Source: Leifsonia sp. Root227
GTDB taxonomy: Bacteria; Actinomycetota; Actinomycetes; Actinomycetales; Microbacteriaceae
DNA: 64,000 bases
Direction of reading: 5' to 3'
NCBI RefSeq assembly: GCF_001428745.1
Contig: NZ_LMIO01000003.1
Location: forward strand, 248,001-312,000
In this document: positions 15,762-24,477 of the stretch, in pieces
How positions within the stretch are numbered: position 1 is the first letter of the stretch
Layout: each line of letters opens with the position of its first letter
Made by a program: the position numbers and the translations under genes
Notes under the pieces: generated by a model
What the model saw: the letters and a program-made list of their open reading frames with translations, nothing else
Database searches by the model: none
What the model was told of the DNA's origin: nothing

Positions 15762-17114
15762 ATGAAGAGAAAGCTCGTCGGCCTCGCCGCAGTGGCTACG
15801 GCTTCCGCTCTCGTGCTCGCGGGATGCGCCTCCGGCGGAGGAACCGCCCCGAGCACGGATGGCAAGGGCAAGACGGTCACCCTGTGGCTCGTCGGCGCCG
15901 ACACTCCTGACGCACTCCGTACCTACCTCAAGGACGAGTTCAAGAAGGAGACAGGCGCCACTCTCAACATCCAGCAGCAGGACTGGGGAGACATCGTCAC
16001 CAAGCTGACGACCTCGCTCCCCGACGCGAACAACACGCCCGACGTCACCGAGATCGGCAACACCCAGTCGCCGACCTTCACCAACGTCGGCGCGTTCCTC
16101 GACATCTCCGACATGTACAAGGACCTCGGCGGCGACGACCTGCTGCAGTCCTTCGTTGCAGCAGGTGAGGTCGACGGCAAGAAGTACACCCTCCCGTACT
16201 ACTTCGGTTCGCGCTACGCGTTCTACCGCAAGGACGTCTGGTCGGCTGCCGGCGTCTCCGTGCCGACCACGCTCGACCAGTTCAACACCGACGTCGCGAC
16301 CATCACGTCCAAGAACCCGAAGGGGATCGCGGACTTCTCCGGCTTCTACCTCGGCGGCCAGGACTGGCGCAACGGCATCTCGTGGGTCTTCGCCAACGGC
16401 GGGGACATCGCGAAGAAGAAGGACGGCAAGTGGGTCGCCACGCTGGACTCCGAGGGCTCGCTCAAGGGTCTCCAGCAGCTCCAGGACCTGTACAAGAACG
16501 CTTCCAAGGCTCCGAACGACGCCAAGGACTCGAACCAGTACATCTACCTGAACGACAGCGACCAGACCGTGGACGCCAACGGCAACAAGACCGCTGACAC
16601 CTCGCTCGCCGCCGCGACGATCATGGCTCCGGGATGGGCGCACTGGTCGATCGGCGACGCATCCACCAAGGATGGCAAGGTCGTCCGCACCTGGAACGAC
16701 GACACCTTCGGAACGTTCGTCCTCCCGGGCAACGACGGCAAGCCGGCCCCGGTCTTCGCCGGTGGCTCCAACATCGGGATCTCGGCCAAGACCAAGAACC
16801 CCGGCCTGTCGAAGACCCTCCTGAAGATCATCTTCTCGAAGGACTACCAGGAGATGCTCGGCAAGAACGGCCTCGGCCCTGCCAACAGCAACTACACCTC
16901 CTCGCTCGGCGACGACCAGTTCGCGAAGGCTCTCATCGAGTCGGCGTCGAACTCGAAGCTGACCCCGGCAGCGCCCGGCTGGGCGTCCGTCGAGGCGGGC
17001 AACGTGATGGAGGAGTTCTTCAGCAAGATCAAGGACTCCACCGATCTCAAGAGCCTCGCGCAGGAGTACAACACCAAGCTCGACGCTCTGATGAACGTCA
17101 AGTCCGGCAAGTAG
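15762..17114 (+). CDS. Sugar ABC transporter substrate-binding lipoprotein (chitobiose/GlcNAc type, inferred)
   Basis: 450 residues, lipoprotein signal with lipobox LAGC (Cys22), then a family-1 extracellular solute-binding fold (TVTLWLVGADTP at the N-lobe start, WGDIVTKL, PDVTEIGNTQ). ATG 15762 follows GAAAGGAC. It is the first gene of an importer-catabolic operon with a GH3 hexosaminidase, a ROK kinase and nagB, so the ligand is probably chitobiose, a longer chito-oligosaccharide or GlcNAc, as for DasA/NgcE; this is inferred from context. A hairpin after the gene would raise its expression over the permeases. Confidence 0.88.
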   Translation: MKRKLVGLAAVATASALVLAGCASGGGTAPSTDGKGKTVTLWLVGADTPDALRTYLKDEFKKETGATLNIQQQDWGDIVTKLTTSLPDANNTPDVTEIGNTQSPTFTNVGAFLDISDMYKDLGGDDLLQSFVAAGEVDGKKYTLPYYFGSRYAFYRKDVWSAAGVSVPTTLDQFNTDVATITSKNPKGIADFSGFYLGGQDWRNGISWVFANGGDIAKKKDGKWVATLDSEGSLKGLQQLQDLYKNASKAPNDAKDSNQYIYLNDSDQTVDANGNKTADTSLAAATIMAPGWAHWSIGDASTKDGKVVRTWNDDTFGTFVLPGNDGKPAPVFAGGSNIGISAKTKNPGLSKTLLKIIFSKDYQEMLGKNGLGPANSNYTSSLGDDQFAKALIESASNSKLTPAAPGWASVEAGNVMEEFFSKIKDSTDLKSLAQEYNTKLDALMNVKSGK

Positions 17115-17147
17115 CACCACCAGAAGAACAGCACCACCGAGCAGGCC

Positions 17148-17176
17148 GGGGGCGCGGAAAGACCTTCCGCGCCCCC
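17148..17176 (+). terminator. Intercistronic hairpin after the binding-protein gene
   Basis: GGGGGCGCGGAA (17148-17159) pairs perfectly with TTCCGCGCCCCC (17165-17176) around AGACC. Such structures commonly stabilise the 5' message or terminate part of the transcription between binding-protein and permease genes. Confidence 0.7.
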
Positions 17177-17217
17177 TGGTCCTGCCACCAGACTCTCTCT
17201 CAGGAAGGAGGACAGAC

Positions 17218-18174
17218 GTGACGACGACTCAGGAGGCCGTGACGGCCGCATCCCGGCCGGAGCGTCCCGGCGCCCCGACGCCCCGCAAACGCAAGTTCCA
17301 GTTCACCCCGTACGCTCTGCTCATCCCGTCCGTCGCGATCCTCATCCTCGCGCTCGGCTACCCGATCGTGTGGCAGCTCATCACGTCGATGCAGAGCTTC
17401 GGCCTCGCCCAGCAGTTCGGCCAGCCGGCGCCGTTCGTGTGGTTCGAGAACTACATCACGCTCTTCTCCGACCCGTACATGTGGGTCGTCGTCGCACGCT
17501 CCATCGCGTTCTGCCTGGTCACCGCCGCCGTCACCGTCGTCGTCGGCGTCGGGATGGCGCTGCTGATGAACGCGGTCAATAAGGCCGTGCGCATCATCAT
17601 CCAGATCTCCATGCTGCTCGCCTGGGCCATGCCCGTCGTCGCAGCGATGACCGTCTGGAACTGGCTGTTCGACTGGCGCCGCGGCATCGTGAACTACACG
17701 CTCACGTCGTGGGGGCTCGACTTCCAGAACCACAACTGGCTGCAGAACCCGCTTTCCTTCTTCTTCGTCGCGATGATCATCGTGGTGTGGATGAGCGTGC
17801 CGTTCGTGGCCTTCTCCGTCTTCGCCGGTCTCACCCAGGTGTCCGGCGAAGTGCTGGAGGCGGCCCAGATGGACGGCGCGAAAGGGTTCCAGCGCCTCCG
17901 CTTCATCATCCTGCCGATGATCCGGCCCGTGCTCGGGATCGTGCTGCTGCTGCAGATCATCTGGGATCTCCGGGTCTTCACCCAGATCCGGCTGCTCCAG
18001 GACAAGGGCTCGATCGCCAGTGAGACCAACCTGCTCGGCACGTACATCTATCAGCTCGGCGTCGGATCGAGCGACTTCGCGATGGCCAGCGCTGTCAGCG
18101 TCTTCGTGCTCATCCTGACCATCGCGATCAGCTGGTTCTACGTGCGCAACCTGCTCAAGGAGGACGAATCGTGA
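17218..18174 (+). CDS. Sugar ABC transporter permease (MalF-like)
   Basis: 318 residues with six membrane segments; the cytoplasmic EAA loop reads EAAQMDGAKGFQRLRFIILP (~225-245). GTG 17218 is preceded by AGGAAGGAGGA. Forms the channel with the next gene; no ATPase gene is present in the operon, so a shared MsiK-like ATPase encoded elsewhere is expected, as for most actinobacterial family-1 importers. Confidence 0.92.
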   Translation: MTTTQEAVTAASRPERPGAPTPRKRKFQFTPYALLIPSVAILILALGYPIVWQLITSMQSFGLAQQFGQPAPFVWFENYITLFSDPYMWVVVARSIAFCLVTAAVTVVVGVGMALLMNAVNKAVRIIIQISMLLAWAMPVVAAMTVWNWLFDWRRGIVNYTLTSWGLDFQNHNWLQNPLSFFFVAMIIVVWMSVPFVAFSVFAGLTQVSGEVLEAAQMDGAKGFQRLRFIILPMIRPVLGIVLLLQIIWDLRVFTQIRLLQDKGSIASETNLLGTYIYQLGVGSSDFAMASAVSVFVLILTIAISWFYVRNLLKEDES

Positions 18175-19082
18175 CCAGTACGCTTCCCCCGGCCACGTCC
18201 ATCGCCGGCGCAGACGCGAAGCCGCAGCCGCCGCGCAAGCTCCGTCAGAAGATCAAGCCGTCCCGTGTGATCCTCGGCATCGTCGGTGTCGTCATCTCGC
18301 TGATCTGGGTCTTCCCCGTCTACTGGATGGTCAACTCGTCGCTGCTGCCGAACGTCGTCCTGCAGAACACCAAGCCCACCTGGCTGCCGTTCGGCGGATC
18401 GTTCGACAACTTCACCGAGGTCATCAACGGCGGCACCTTCTTCCCCGCACTCGGGATGAGCGTCATCATCGCCGTCGTCACTGTCGTGTTCTGCATCCTG
18501 TTCGCGTTCCTCGCCGCTCTCGCGATCAGCCGGTTCAAGTTCCGCGGGCGCAAGTCGTTCGTGCTGGCCGTGCTGCTCATCCAGATGCTCCCGGCAGAGG
18601 GCCTCTTCATCGCGCAGTACAAGCTGATGGGCAGCCTCAACCTGCTGAACACGGTCGTCGGCGTGAGCATCATCTACATCGCTGCTGTCGTGCCGTTCAC
18701 CATCTGGATGCTCCGCGGCTTCGTCGCCGGCATCCCTGCCGACCTCGAAGAGGCCGCGATGGTCGACGGGCTCAGCCGCACGCAGGCGTTCATGCGCATC
18801 ACGTTCCCCTTGCTGGCACCTGGGCTCGTCGCGTCCGGCGTGTACGCGTTCCTGCAGGCGTGGAACGAGTTCACAGTCGCTCTCGTGATCCTGCAGGAGA
18901 ACTCCAGCCAGACGCTGCCTCTGTGGCTGCGCGGCTTCATCCAGCAGTCAGCGTCCCGCGCAACGGACTGGGGCCAGGTCATGGCCGCTTCCACCCTCGT
19001 CGCCGTGCCCGTCATCATCTTCTTCCTCTTCGTGCAGGGCCGGATGACGAGCGGCCTGGTGAGCGGGGCGGTGAAGGGGTGA
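18171..19082 (+). CDS. Sugar ABC transporter permease (MalG-like)
   Basis: 303 residues, six membrane segments, EAA loop EEAAMVDGLSRTQAFMRITF. GTG 18171 overlaps the preceding stop as GTGA. Second channel subunit of the importer; operon continues without a gap into the GH3 gene through another four-base overlap. Confidence 0.92.
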   Translation: MTSTLPPATSIAGADAKPQPPRKLRQKIKPSRVILGIVGVVISLIWVFPVYWMVNSSLLPNVVLQNTKPTWLPFGGSFDNFTEVINGGTFFPALGMSVIIAVVTVVFCILFAFLAALAISRFKFRGRKSFVLAVLLIQMLPAEGLFIAQYKLMGSLNLLNTVVGVSIIYIAAVVPFTIWMLRGFVAGIPADLEEAAMVDGLSRTQAFMRITFPLLAPGLVASGVYAFLQAWNEFTVALVILQENSSQTLPLWLRGFIQQSASRATDWGQVMAASTLVAVPVIIFFLFVQGRMTSGLVSGAVKG

Positions 19083-20632
19083 GCGGCCCCAGCATCGCCG
19101 ACCAGAAGGACACCGCAGAACCGGGAATCGCGACCGCCGATCTCCGCAGAAGGATCGCGGCGACCCTCGTTCCCGGTTTCGTGGGGACGACGCTGCCCGG
19201 CTGGCTCGAGAACCGTCTGCGCGCCGGCCTCGGCGGGGTGTGCATCTTCGGCCAGAACGTCCTGTCCGTCGCCCAGCTGCGCGAGCTCACCGATGCGATC
19301 TACGCCGCCAACCCGGATGCGGTGGTCGCGATCGACGAGGAGGGCGGAGACGTCACCCGGCTCTACTACGAGACCGGTTCGCCGTACCCAGGCAACGCCG
19401 TCCTCGGGCGGCTCGGGAACCCGGGATACACCGAGCAGGTCGCGCGCCGCGTCGGCTGGGAGCTTCGCAGGGCCGGCTGCAACCTCGACTTCGCACCGGA
19501 TGTCGACATCAACTCCAACCCGGACAATCCGGTGATCGGCGTGCGCAGCTTCGGCTCGTCGCCCACGCTGGTGGCCGAGCAGAGCGCAGCGTGGACGCGC
19601 GGGCTGCAGTCGGCGGGCGTCGCCGTCTGCGCCAAGCACTTCCCCGGTCACGGGGACACGGCGCAGGACTCGCACCTCGTGCTGCCGGAGGTCGACCTCA
19701 GCATCGAACAGCTGCGCGAGCGCGAGCTCAGGCCGTTCCGCGCCGTGATCGAGGCGGGAGCCCGCACGATCATGACATCGCACATTCTGCTCCCGCAGCT
19801 CGACGCAGAACGACCGGCGACCTTCAGCCCGACGATCATCGAAGGACTGCTGCGCGGCGAGCTCGGCTTCCGCGGCGTCGTCGTGAGCGACGCCCTCGAC
19901 ATGCAGGGTGCGAGCGGAGAGCGCGGTATCCCGGAGGCCGCCGTGCTGGCGCTCGCCGCCGGCTGCGATCTGCTCTGCATCGGCACGGAGAACACCGACG
20001 ACCAGCTCACCGAGATCGAGGACGCGATCGTCGCGGCCATCGAGGGTGGCCGGCTTCCCGCATCCAGGGTGGAGGAGGCCGCTGGACGCGTGCTCGCGCT
20101 GACCGCCGAGCTCCGCGCCGAGCAGGCCGCCGTCCCCGTGCCTCTCGACGCACCGGAAGGGCGGCTCGACCCGTCGGACGTCGTCGTCGCGATCAGTACC
20201 TTCGACATCTCCGAGCACGCGGCACAGTGGATGCACGCCCACCGAGGTCCGTGCTCTGTCGTGCGCATCGACACCGTCGCGAACATCGCGGTCGGCGTCG
20301 CGCCGTGGGGGCCGTTCGCCGAGGTGGCCGCCGACCCGGAGTCGGAGTTCGCCGCCGCGTTCGCCGCGAACCCGACGGTGGTGTTCACGGAGAGCGACCA
20401 TCCGGAGCTCGTGCTCGCCGCGTCGTCTCCTGTGCTCGTCATCGGCAAGGACAACCACAGGCACGCCTTCGCCAGGGATGCGATCGACAGGCTGCGTGCC
20501 GAACGCGACAGCGTTCTCGTGGTCGACATGGGCTGGCCGAGCGACGATCGCGCGTACGCCGACATCGCGACCTTCGGCGCATCCCGGCTGGTCGGACGCG
20601 CCCTCCTCGACCTGCTCGGTCTCGAATCGTGA
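19079..20632 (+). CDS. nagZ: Glycoside hydrolase family 3 beta-N-acetylglucosaminidase (NagZ-like)
   Basis: 517 residues. GH3 N-terminal TIM barrel with AIDEEGGDVTR, the NagZ signature KHFPGHGDTAQDSH (from Lys186, containing the Asp-His dyad used for acid/base catalysis) and the nucleophile in GVVVSDALDM; a C-terminal Rossmann-like domain (~370-517) is also present, as in the larger actinobacterial forms. No signal peptide, so it acts in the cytoplasm on imported chitobiose or muropeptide-type GlcNAc conjugates. GTG 19079 overlaps the permease stop; the open frame upstream lies within that gene. Confidence 0.9.
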   Translation: MSGPSIADQKDTAEPGIATADLRRRIAATLVPGFVGTTLPGWLENRLRAGLGGVCIFGQNVLSVAQLRELTDAIYAANPDAVVAIDEEGGDVTRLYYETGSPYPGNAVLGRLGNPGYTEQVARRVGWELRRAGCNLDFAPDVDINSNPDNPVIGVRSFGSSPTLVAEQSAAWTRGLQSAGVAVCAKHFPGHGDTAQDSHLVLPEVDLSIEQLRERELRPFRAVIEAGARTIMTSHILLPQLDAERPATFSPTIIEGLLRGELGFRGVVVSDALDMQGASGERGIPEAAVLALAAGCDLLCIGTENTDDQLTEIEDAIVAAIEGGRLPASRVEEAAGRVLALTAELRAEQAAVPVPLDAPEGRLDPSDVVVAISTFDISEHAAQWMHAHRGPCSVVRIDTVANIAVGVAPWGPFAEVAADPESEFAAAFAANPTVVFTESDHPELVLAASSPVLVIGKDNHRHAFARDAIDRLRAERDSVLVVDMGWPSDDRAYADIATFGASRLVGRALLDLLGLES

Positions 20633-21525
20633 GACTGGGAATCGACATCGGCGGGACCAAGACGGACGCGGTCGCCGTCGACGAGTCCGGCTCCCTCGCC
20701 CAGCGGGTCAGGCTCTCCACCGGCTTCGGATCGACGGCGGTGGTCGAGACGGCCGTCACCGCGGTGGCCAGGATCGGCGAGCTGACCGGCCTGCCCGCTA
20801 CAGGCTTCGACTCGATCGGCATCGGCATCCCCGGGCTGGTGAACAGCGCATCGGGGCACGTCGCGCACGCGGTCAACCTCGGACTGGAGAAGCTCGAGCT
20901 CGGCGGGGAACTCGCCGGACGGCTCGGCGTCGGCGTGCGCATCGAGAACGACGTGAAGGCAGCGGCCCTCGGCGCGTATCACGTGCTCGGCCTCGACGGC
21001 ACGATGGCCTACCTCAACCTCGGCACGGGAATGGCGGCGGGAATCGTCGTCGACGGCAAGCTCTGGCGGGGGAGCGGCGGCATCGCAGGCGAGATCGGTC
21101 ACATCCCTGTCGACCCGAACGGGGCGCTGTGCGCCTGCGGTCAGCGAGGGTGCCTTGAAACCGTCGCGAGCGGATCCGGCGTCGCCAGGCAGTGGAAGAC
21201 GGACGACGCGCTGCCGGTGCGCGCGGTGTTCGCCGCCGCAGCCGAAGGCGACAGGACGGCGAGGGAGATCAAGGCTAGGCTTGCTGAGGGCATCGCTTCC
21301 GCGGTGCGTGTTCTCGTGCTGACCGTCGACGCCGACTCCGTCGTGATCGGCGGCGGCCTCAGTCACCTCGGGGACCGCCTGCTCTGCGACGTCCACGAAG
21401 TGCTCGAATCCTGGTCGAGGAGCTCGTCGTTCCTGGCGTCGCTCTCGCTGCAGGACCGCGTGCGCCTCGTCCCGGAAGATTCACCCGTCGCAGCGCTCGG
21501 CGCCGCACTCGTAGGAGAGAACTAA
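20629..21525 (+). CDS. nagK: ROK-family sugar kinase, probable N-acetylglucosamine kinase
   Basis: 298 residues; ATP-dependent phosphorylation of the GlcNAc released by the GH3 enzyme. ATP-binding LGIDIGGTKTDAVAVD at the N-terminus, catalytic Asp in IENDVKAAALG, GTGMAAGIVV, and the ROK zinc site GHIPVDPNGALCACGQRGCLE are all intact. GTG 20629 overlaps the GH3 stop (GTGA), supported by the start of the fold at residue 2. GlcNAc specificity is inferred from nagB next door; glucose or ManNAc kinase activity cannot be excluded. Confidence 0.88.
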   Translation: MRLGIDIGGTKTDAVAVDESGSLAQRVRLSTGFGSTAVVETAVTAVARIGELTGLPATGFDSIGIGIPGLVNSASGHVAHAVNLGLEKLELGGELAGRLGVGVRIENDVKAAALGAYHVLGLDGTMAYLNLGTGMAAGIVVDGKLWRGSGGIAGEIGHIPVDPNGALCACGQRGCLETVASGSGVARQWKTDDALPVRAVFAAAAEGDRTAREIKARLAEGIASAVRVLVLTVDADSVVIGGGLSHLGDRLLCDVHEVLESWSRSSSFLASLSLQDRVRLVPEDSPVAALGAALVGEN

Positions 21526-22311
21526 GTGGCTGAAATCGTCGTCGTCCCCGATCAGGCAGCAGCGGGAGAGCTCGCTGCGCAGAGCATCCTCGATCTGATC
21601 TCCAGCAAGCCGGACGCCGTGCTCGGCCTGGCGACAGGTTCGACGCCGCTCGCGCTGTACCGCGCGCTCGCGGCGAAGGTGCAGACGGCGGGCGTCGACG
21701 TCTCGCACGTTCGCGGTTACGCGCTCGACGAGTACGTCGGGCTGCCTGCCGGTCATCCGGAGAGCTACCGTGCTGTGATCAGCCGCGAGGTCGTGGAGCC
21801 GCTCGGGCTCACGCCGTCGCTCATCCACGTGCCGAACGGGGCCATCGAGACCATCGAGCACGCCGGCGCGGACTACGAGAAGGCGATCGCGGAGTCCGGC
21901 GGGGTGGATGTGCAGATCCTCGGCATCGGCACGGACGGCCACATCGGGTTCAACGAGCCAGGGTCGTCGTTCGCGTCCGTCACGCGGGTGAAGACCCTGA
22001 CCGAGCAGACGCGCAAGGACAACGCGCGCTTCTTCGCCTCGGAGGCCGACGTGCCGATGCACTGCATCACCCAGGGGCTGTCGACGATCCTGCGCGCTCG
22101 CCACCTGCTGCTGCTCGCGTTCGGCGAAGGCAAGGCGGATGCGGTCGCCGGAGCCGTCGAGGGACCGGTCTCTGCCAGCAACCCAGGCTCGGCCATCCAG
22201 TTGCACCCGCACGTGACTGTGCTGGTCGACGAGGCCGCCGCCTCCCGGCTGAAGAACATCGACTACTACCGGTACGCGTACGCGAACAAGCCGGCCTGGC
22301 AGAAGCTGTAG
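21526..22311 (+). CDS. nagB: Glucosamine-6-phosphate deaminase
   Basis: 261 residues; converts glucosamine-6-phosphate to fructose-6-phosphate and ammonia. Motifs GLATGSTPLALYRAL, the catalytic-site LDEYVGLPAGHPESYR, GIGTDGHIGFNEPGSSF and the His-containing ITQGLSTIL match NagB end to end. GTG 21526 directly abuts the kinase stop. Last gene of the plus-strand operon; converges on nagA with 16 bp between stops. Confidence 0.95.
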   Translation: MAEIVVVPDQAAAGELAAQSILDLISSKPDAVLGLATGSTPLALYRALAAKVQTAGVDVSHVRGYALDEYVGLPAGHPESYRAVISREVVEPLGLTPSLIHVPNGAIETIEHAGADYEKAIAESGGVDVQILGIGTDGHIGFNEPGSSFASVTRVKTLTEQTRKDNARFFASEADVPMHCITQGLSTILRARHLLLLAFGEGKADAVAGAVEGPVSASNPGSAIQLHPHVTVLVDEAAASRLKNIDYYRYAYANKPAWQKL

Positions 22312-22327
22312 GGCTCGGCTCGCGCGC

Positions 22328-23500
22328 TCAGGCGTCCGGCGCGTCGCCCGCGATCGTGCGGCCGGCCGCGATGACGCGGCGGACGCTCCAGTCGTGGTCC
22401 AGGATGACCGCGTCCGCGGCGTAGCCTGCGCGCAGGCGGCCGAACCGGTGGTCCTCGCCGAGCACTCTGGCCGGCGCGAGCGTGAGCGCTTCGACCGCGT
22501 GAGCAGGGGGGAGACCGACGAGCGTGATGGCGTTCTTGAGCGCGATGTCCTGGGTGAGGGTCGAGCCGGCGATCGTCTCCGTGCCGGACAGTACGGCCAG
22601 ACCGTCGCGCACGGTGACGTTGAGGCCGCCGAGCCGGTAGTCGCCGTCGCTCGCTCCCGCCGCGGCCATCGCGTCCGTGACCAGGGCGACCCTGCCCGCC
22701 GCCTCGTCGAAGGCGAGCTTGGCGACCAGCGGATGCACGTGGAGCCCGTCGAGGATGAGCTCCAGCGTCACCTCTGGGTTCTCGAACGCGGCGACGACGG
22801 GGCCGGGCGCGCGGTGGTGGATGCCGTTCATCGCGTTGAAGGCGTGGGTGAGCAGCCGGGCGCCGACCTCGAACGCGCGAGCCGCCTGCGCGTAGTCGGC
22901 CGCCGTGTGGCCGACGCCGACCACCACGCCGGCCTCGATGAGCACGCCGATCGACTCCAGCGCGTTCGGCAGCTCAGGGGCGATGGTCGCGACGCGCATG
23001 GTTCCTCTGGCGGCGCCGATCAGCTCCTCGACCATCTCAGGCCCAGGCTCGCGCAGGAACGCGGCATCGTGCGCTCCCCGGCGCTCTGCTGCCAGGAACG
23101 GGCCTTCGAGATGCGAGCCGAGAACCAGCGGGTCGCTCGCAACGAGATCGGCGACGACCGAGAGGCTCTCGCGGAGCGAGGCGAGCGGGTTGGCGACGTG
23201 CGAGACGAGCGACCGCGTGGTGCCGTGGGCTCGGTGGGTGGCCAGGCCGGCGAGCATCTGCTCCGGGCCGTCGTCGAACGGGTGACCGCCCCCACCGTGG
23301 CAGTGCAGGTCGATGAAACCGGGCGTCAGCCAGTGTCCTCCGGCGTCGACGACCTCGCGGCCGCCCGCCTGCGCTGCGGTGTGCCAGCCCGTACCGGAGC
23401 CGGTTGCGACGATGGTGTCGCCGTCGATGACCAGCCAGAACTCGTCGACCAGCCCGTCCGCATCCACTTTGCGGGCGTTGTGGACGACGAGGCCGCTCAC
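22328..23500 (-). CDS. nagA: N-acetylglucosamine-6-phosphate deacetylase
   Basis: 390 residues of the amidohydrolase superfamily; removes acetate from GlcNAc-6-P to feed NagB. Metal and substrate motifs: DLHCHGGGGHPFDDG, SHLEGPFLA, VGHTAADY, HAFNAMNGIHHR and the catalytic Asp in LVTDAMAAAG. GTG 23500 overlaps the upstream DUF2568 stop (GTGA); the frame is open further but that extension is out-of-frame shadow of the upstream gene. It is convergent with, rather than inside, the GlcNAc operon. A paralogue lies at 30820-31980. Confidence 0.94.
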   Translation of the reverse strand: MSGLVVHNARKVDADGLVDEFWLVIDGDTIVATGSGTGWHTAAQAGGREVVDAGGHWLTPGFIDLHCHGGGGHPFDDGPEQMLAGLATHRAHGTTRSLVSHVANPLASLRESLSVVADLVASDPLVLGSHLEGPFLAAERRGAHDAAFLREPGPEMVEELIGAARGTMRVATIAPELPNALESIGVLIEAGVVVGVGHTAADYAQAARAFEVGARLLTHAFNAMNGIHHRAPGPVVAAFENPEVTLELILDGLHVHPLVAKLAFDEAAGRVALVTDAMAAAGASDGDYRLGGLNVTVRDGLAVLSGTETIAGSTLTQDIALKNAITLVGLPPAHAVEALTLAPARVLGEDHRFGRLRAGYAADAVILDHDWSVRRVIAAGRTIAGDAPDA

Positions 23501-23868
23501 GAGAACTCTTTGCGCCCGTTGACGATGCCGCTCGCCGTCGCGATCACGGCGAACACGGCGGCGACGATCGGCTGGCCGAGGTTCCACCAGGCGAGGGCGG
23601 CAGAGGCGAACACGACGATCTCTACGAGCGCCTTCACGAACGGGTCGACGTGCAGCACGGCCCGCGGAGAGCGGAACAGCGCCCACAGCACGATGGCGAT
23701 CGCCGGTGCGAGGATGCCGACCACGATGTTCCAGGGCAGCGGCCACGCCACGAAGCCCCAGAAGCCGAGCGAGAAGATCGCGAACAGCTCCAGCAGGAAT
23801 CGGAGGACGTCGTTCGGCCCGACCTTGATGTCGCTCTGCGGGTGCTGCGTGGATGTCACGGGAGCCAT
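23497..23868 (-). CDS. YrdB/DUF2568-type small membrane protein
   Basis: 123 residues, four predicted helices with aromatic-rich segments FSLGFWGFVAWPLPWNIV and LAWWNLGQPIVAAVFAVI. Resembles the YrdB (DUF2568) family, whose function is unknown. ATG 23868 chosen; upstream in-frame codons run into the neighbouring methyltransferase gene. Overlaps nagA by four bases and begins one base before the methyltransferase stop codon, so the three form one minus-strand unit. Confidence 0.8.
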   Translation of the reverse strand: MAPVTSTQHPQSDIKVGPNDVLRFLLELFAIFSLGFWGFVAWPLPWNIVVGILAPAIAIVLWALFRSPRAVLHVDPFVKALVEIVVFASAALAWWNLGQPIVAAVFAVIATASGIVNGRKEFS

Positions 23869-23869
23869 T

Positions 23870-24466
23870 CTATTGCGCGCTGAACAGGAGATACCGCTCG
23901 TCGTCCACCGGACCACCCCAGAGCCTGGAGTCCGCCGCGAGATCGTGGACGTCCGCCCGCGCGCGATGCCGGAGCACGAGCCGCCTGCACTCCGCGGCGG
24001 ACAGCCCCGCCCCCGTCGACCACGAGCCCTCGATCAGGAGGAGACGACCACCGGGGGCGAGCAGCTCCGTCCAGCGCGCGAGCACCGCATCCCGGTCGTC
24101 GAACGACCACAGCACGTGCCGCGCGATCACGACGTCGAAGCTGCCAGGCGCGAACGGCGGTGCTGCCGCATCTCCGTGCACCAGATCGAGCTCGATGCCC
24201 TCCGCGCCCGCCTTGGCTCGCGCTCTGTCGAGCATCCGGGTGGAGATGTCGAGGCCGGTCACGCGGAGCCCGTGCCCGGCGATGAGGAGCGCGAGACTGC
24301 CCGTCCCGCAGCCGAGGTCGACGGCGGTTGCGGGCGACGCGGGAAGGAAGGGGGAGATCAGCTCATCCCATGCGAGCCGGACGTCGGGGTCGCGGAGGCC
24401 GTGGTCGGCCGCGTCGTCGAATTCGGCGGCGTATGCATCCCACAGGTTCTCGGCGTCGGAGGCCAT
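23870..24466 (-). CDS. Class I SAM-dependent methyltransferase
   Basis: 198 residues. SAM-binding motif I VDLGCGTGSLALLIAG, motif II GLDISTRMLDRARAK, HGDAAAPPF and the post-motif WTELLAPGGRLLLIEG are clear. The acceptor is not predictable. ATG 24466 sits eight bases after TAGCAT, suggesting a leaderless start; a longer in-frame start would overlap purU. The small C-terminal part (RLWGGPVDDERY) is typical of UbiE/Methyltransf_11 proteins of this size. Confidence 0.88.
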   Translation of the reverse strand: MASDAENLWDAYAAEFDDAADHGLRDPDVRLAWDELISPFLPASPATAVDLGCGTGSLALLIAGHGLRVTGLDISTRMLDRARAKAGAEGIELDLVHGDAAAPPFAPGSFDVVIARHVLWSFDDRDAVLARWTELLAPGGRLLLIEGSWSTGAGLSAAECRRLVLRHRARADVHDLAADSRLWGGPVDDERYLLFSAQ

Positions 24467-24477
24467 GGCACCGGATG

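Noticed and set aside
17218..19082. DasR (GntR) operator-type sites around the GlcNAc operon
   Set aside because: I looked for ACTGGTCTAGACCA-like palindromes upstream of 14443, 15762 and 22328-23500 and saw none; the ROK box is the only candidate.
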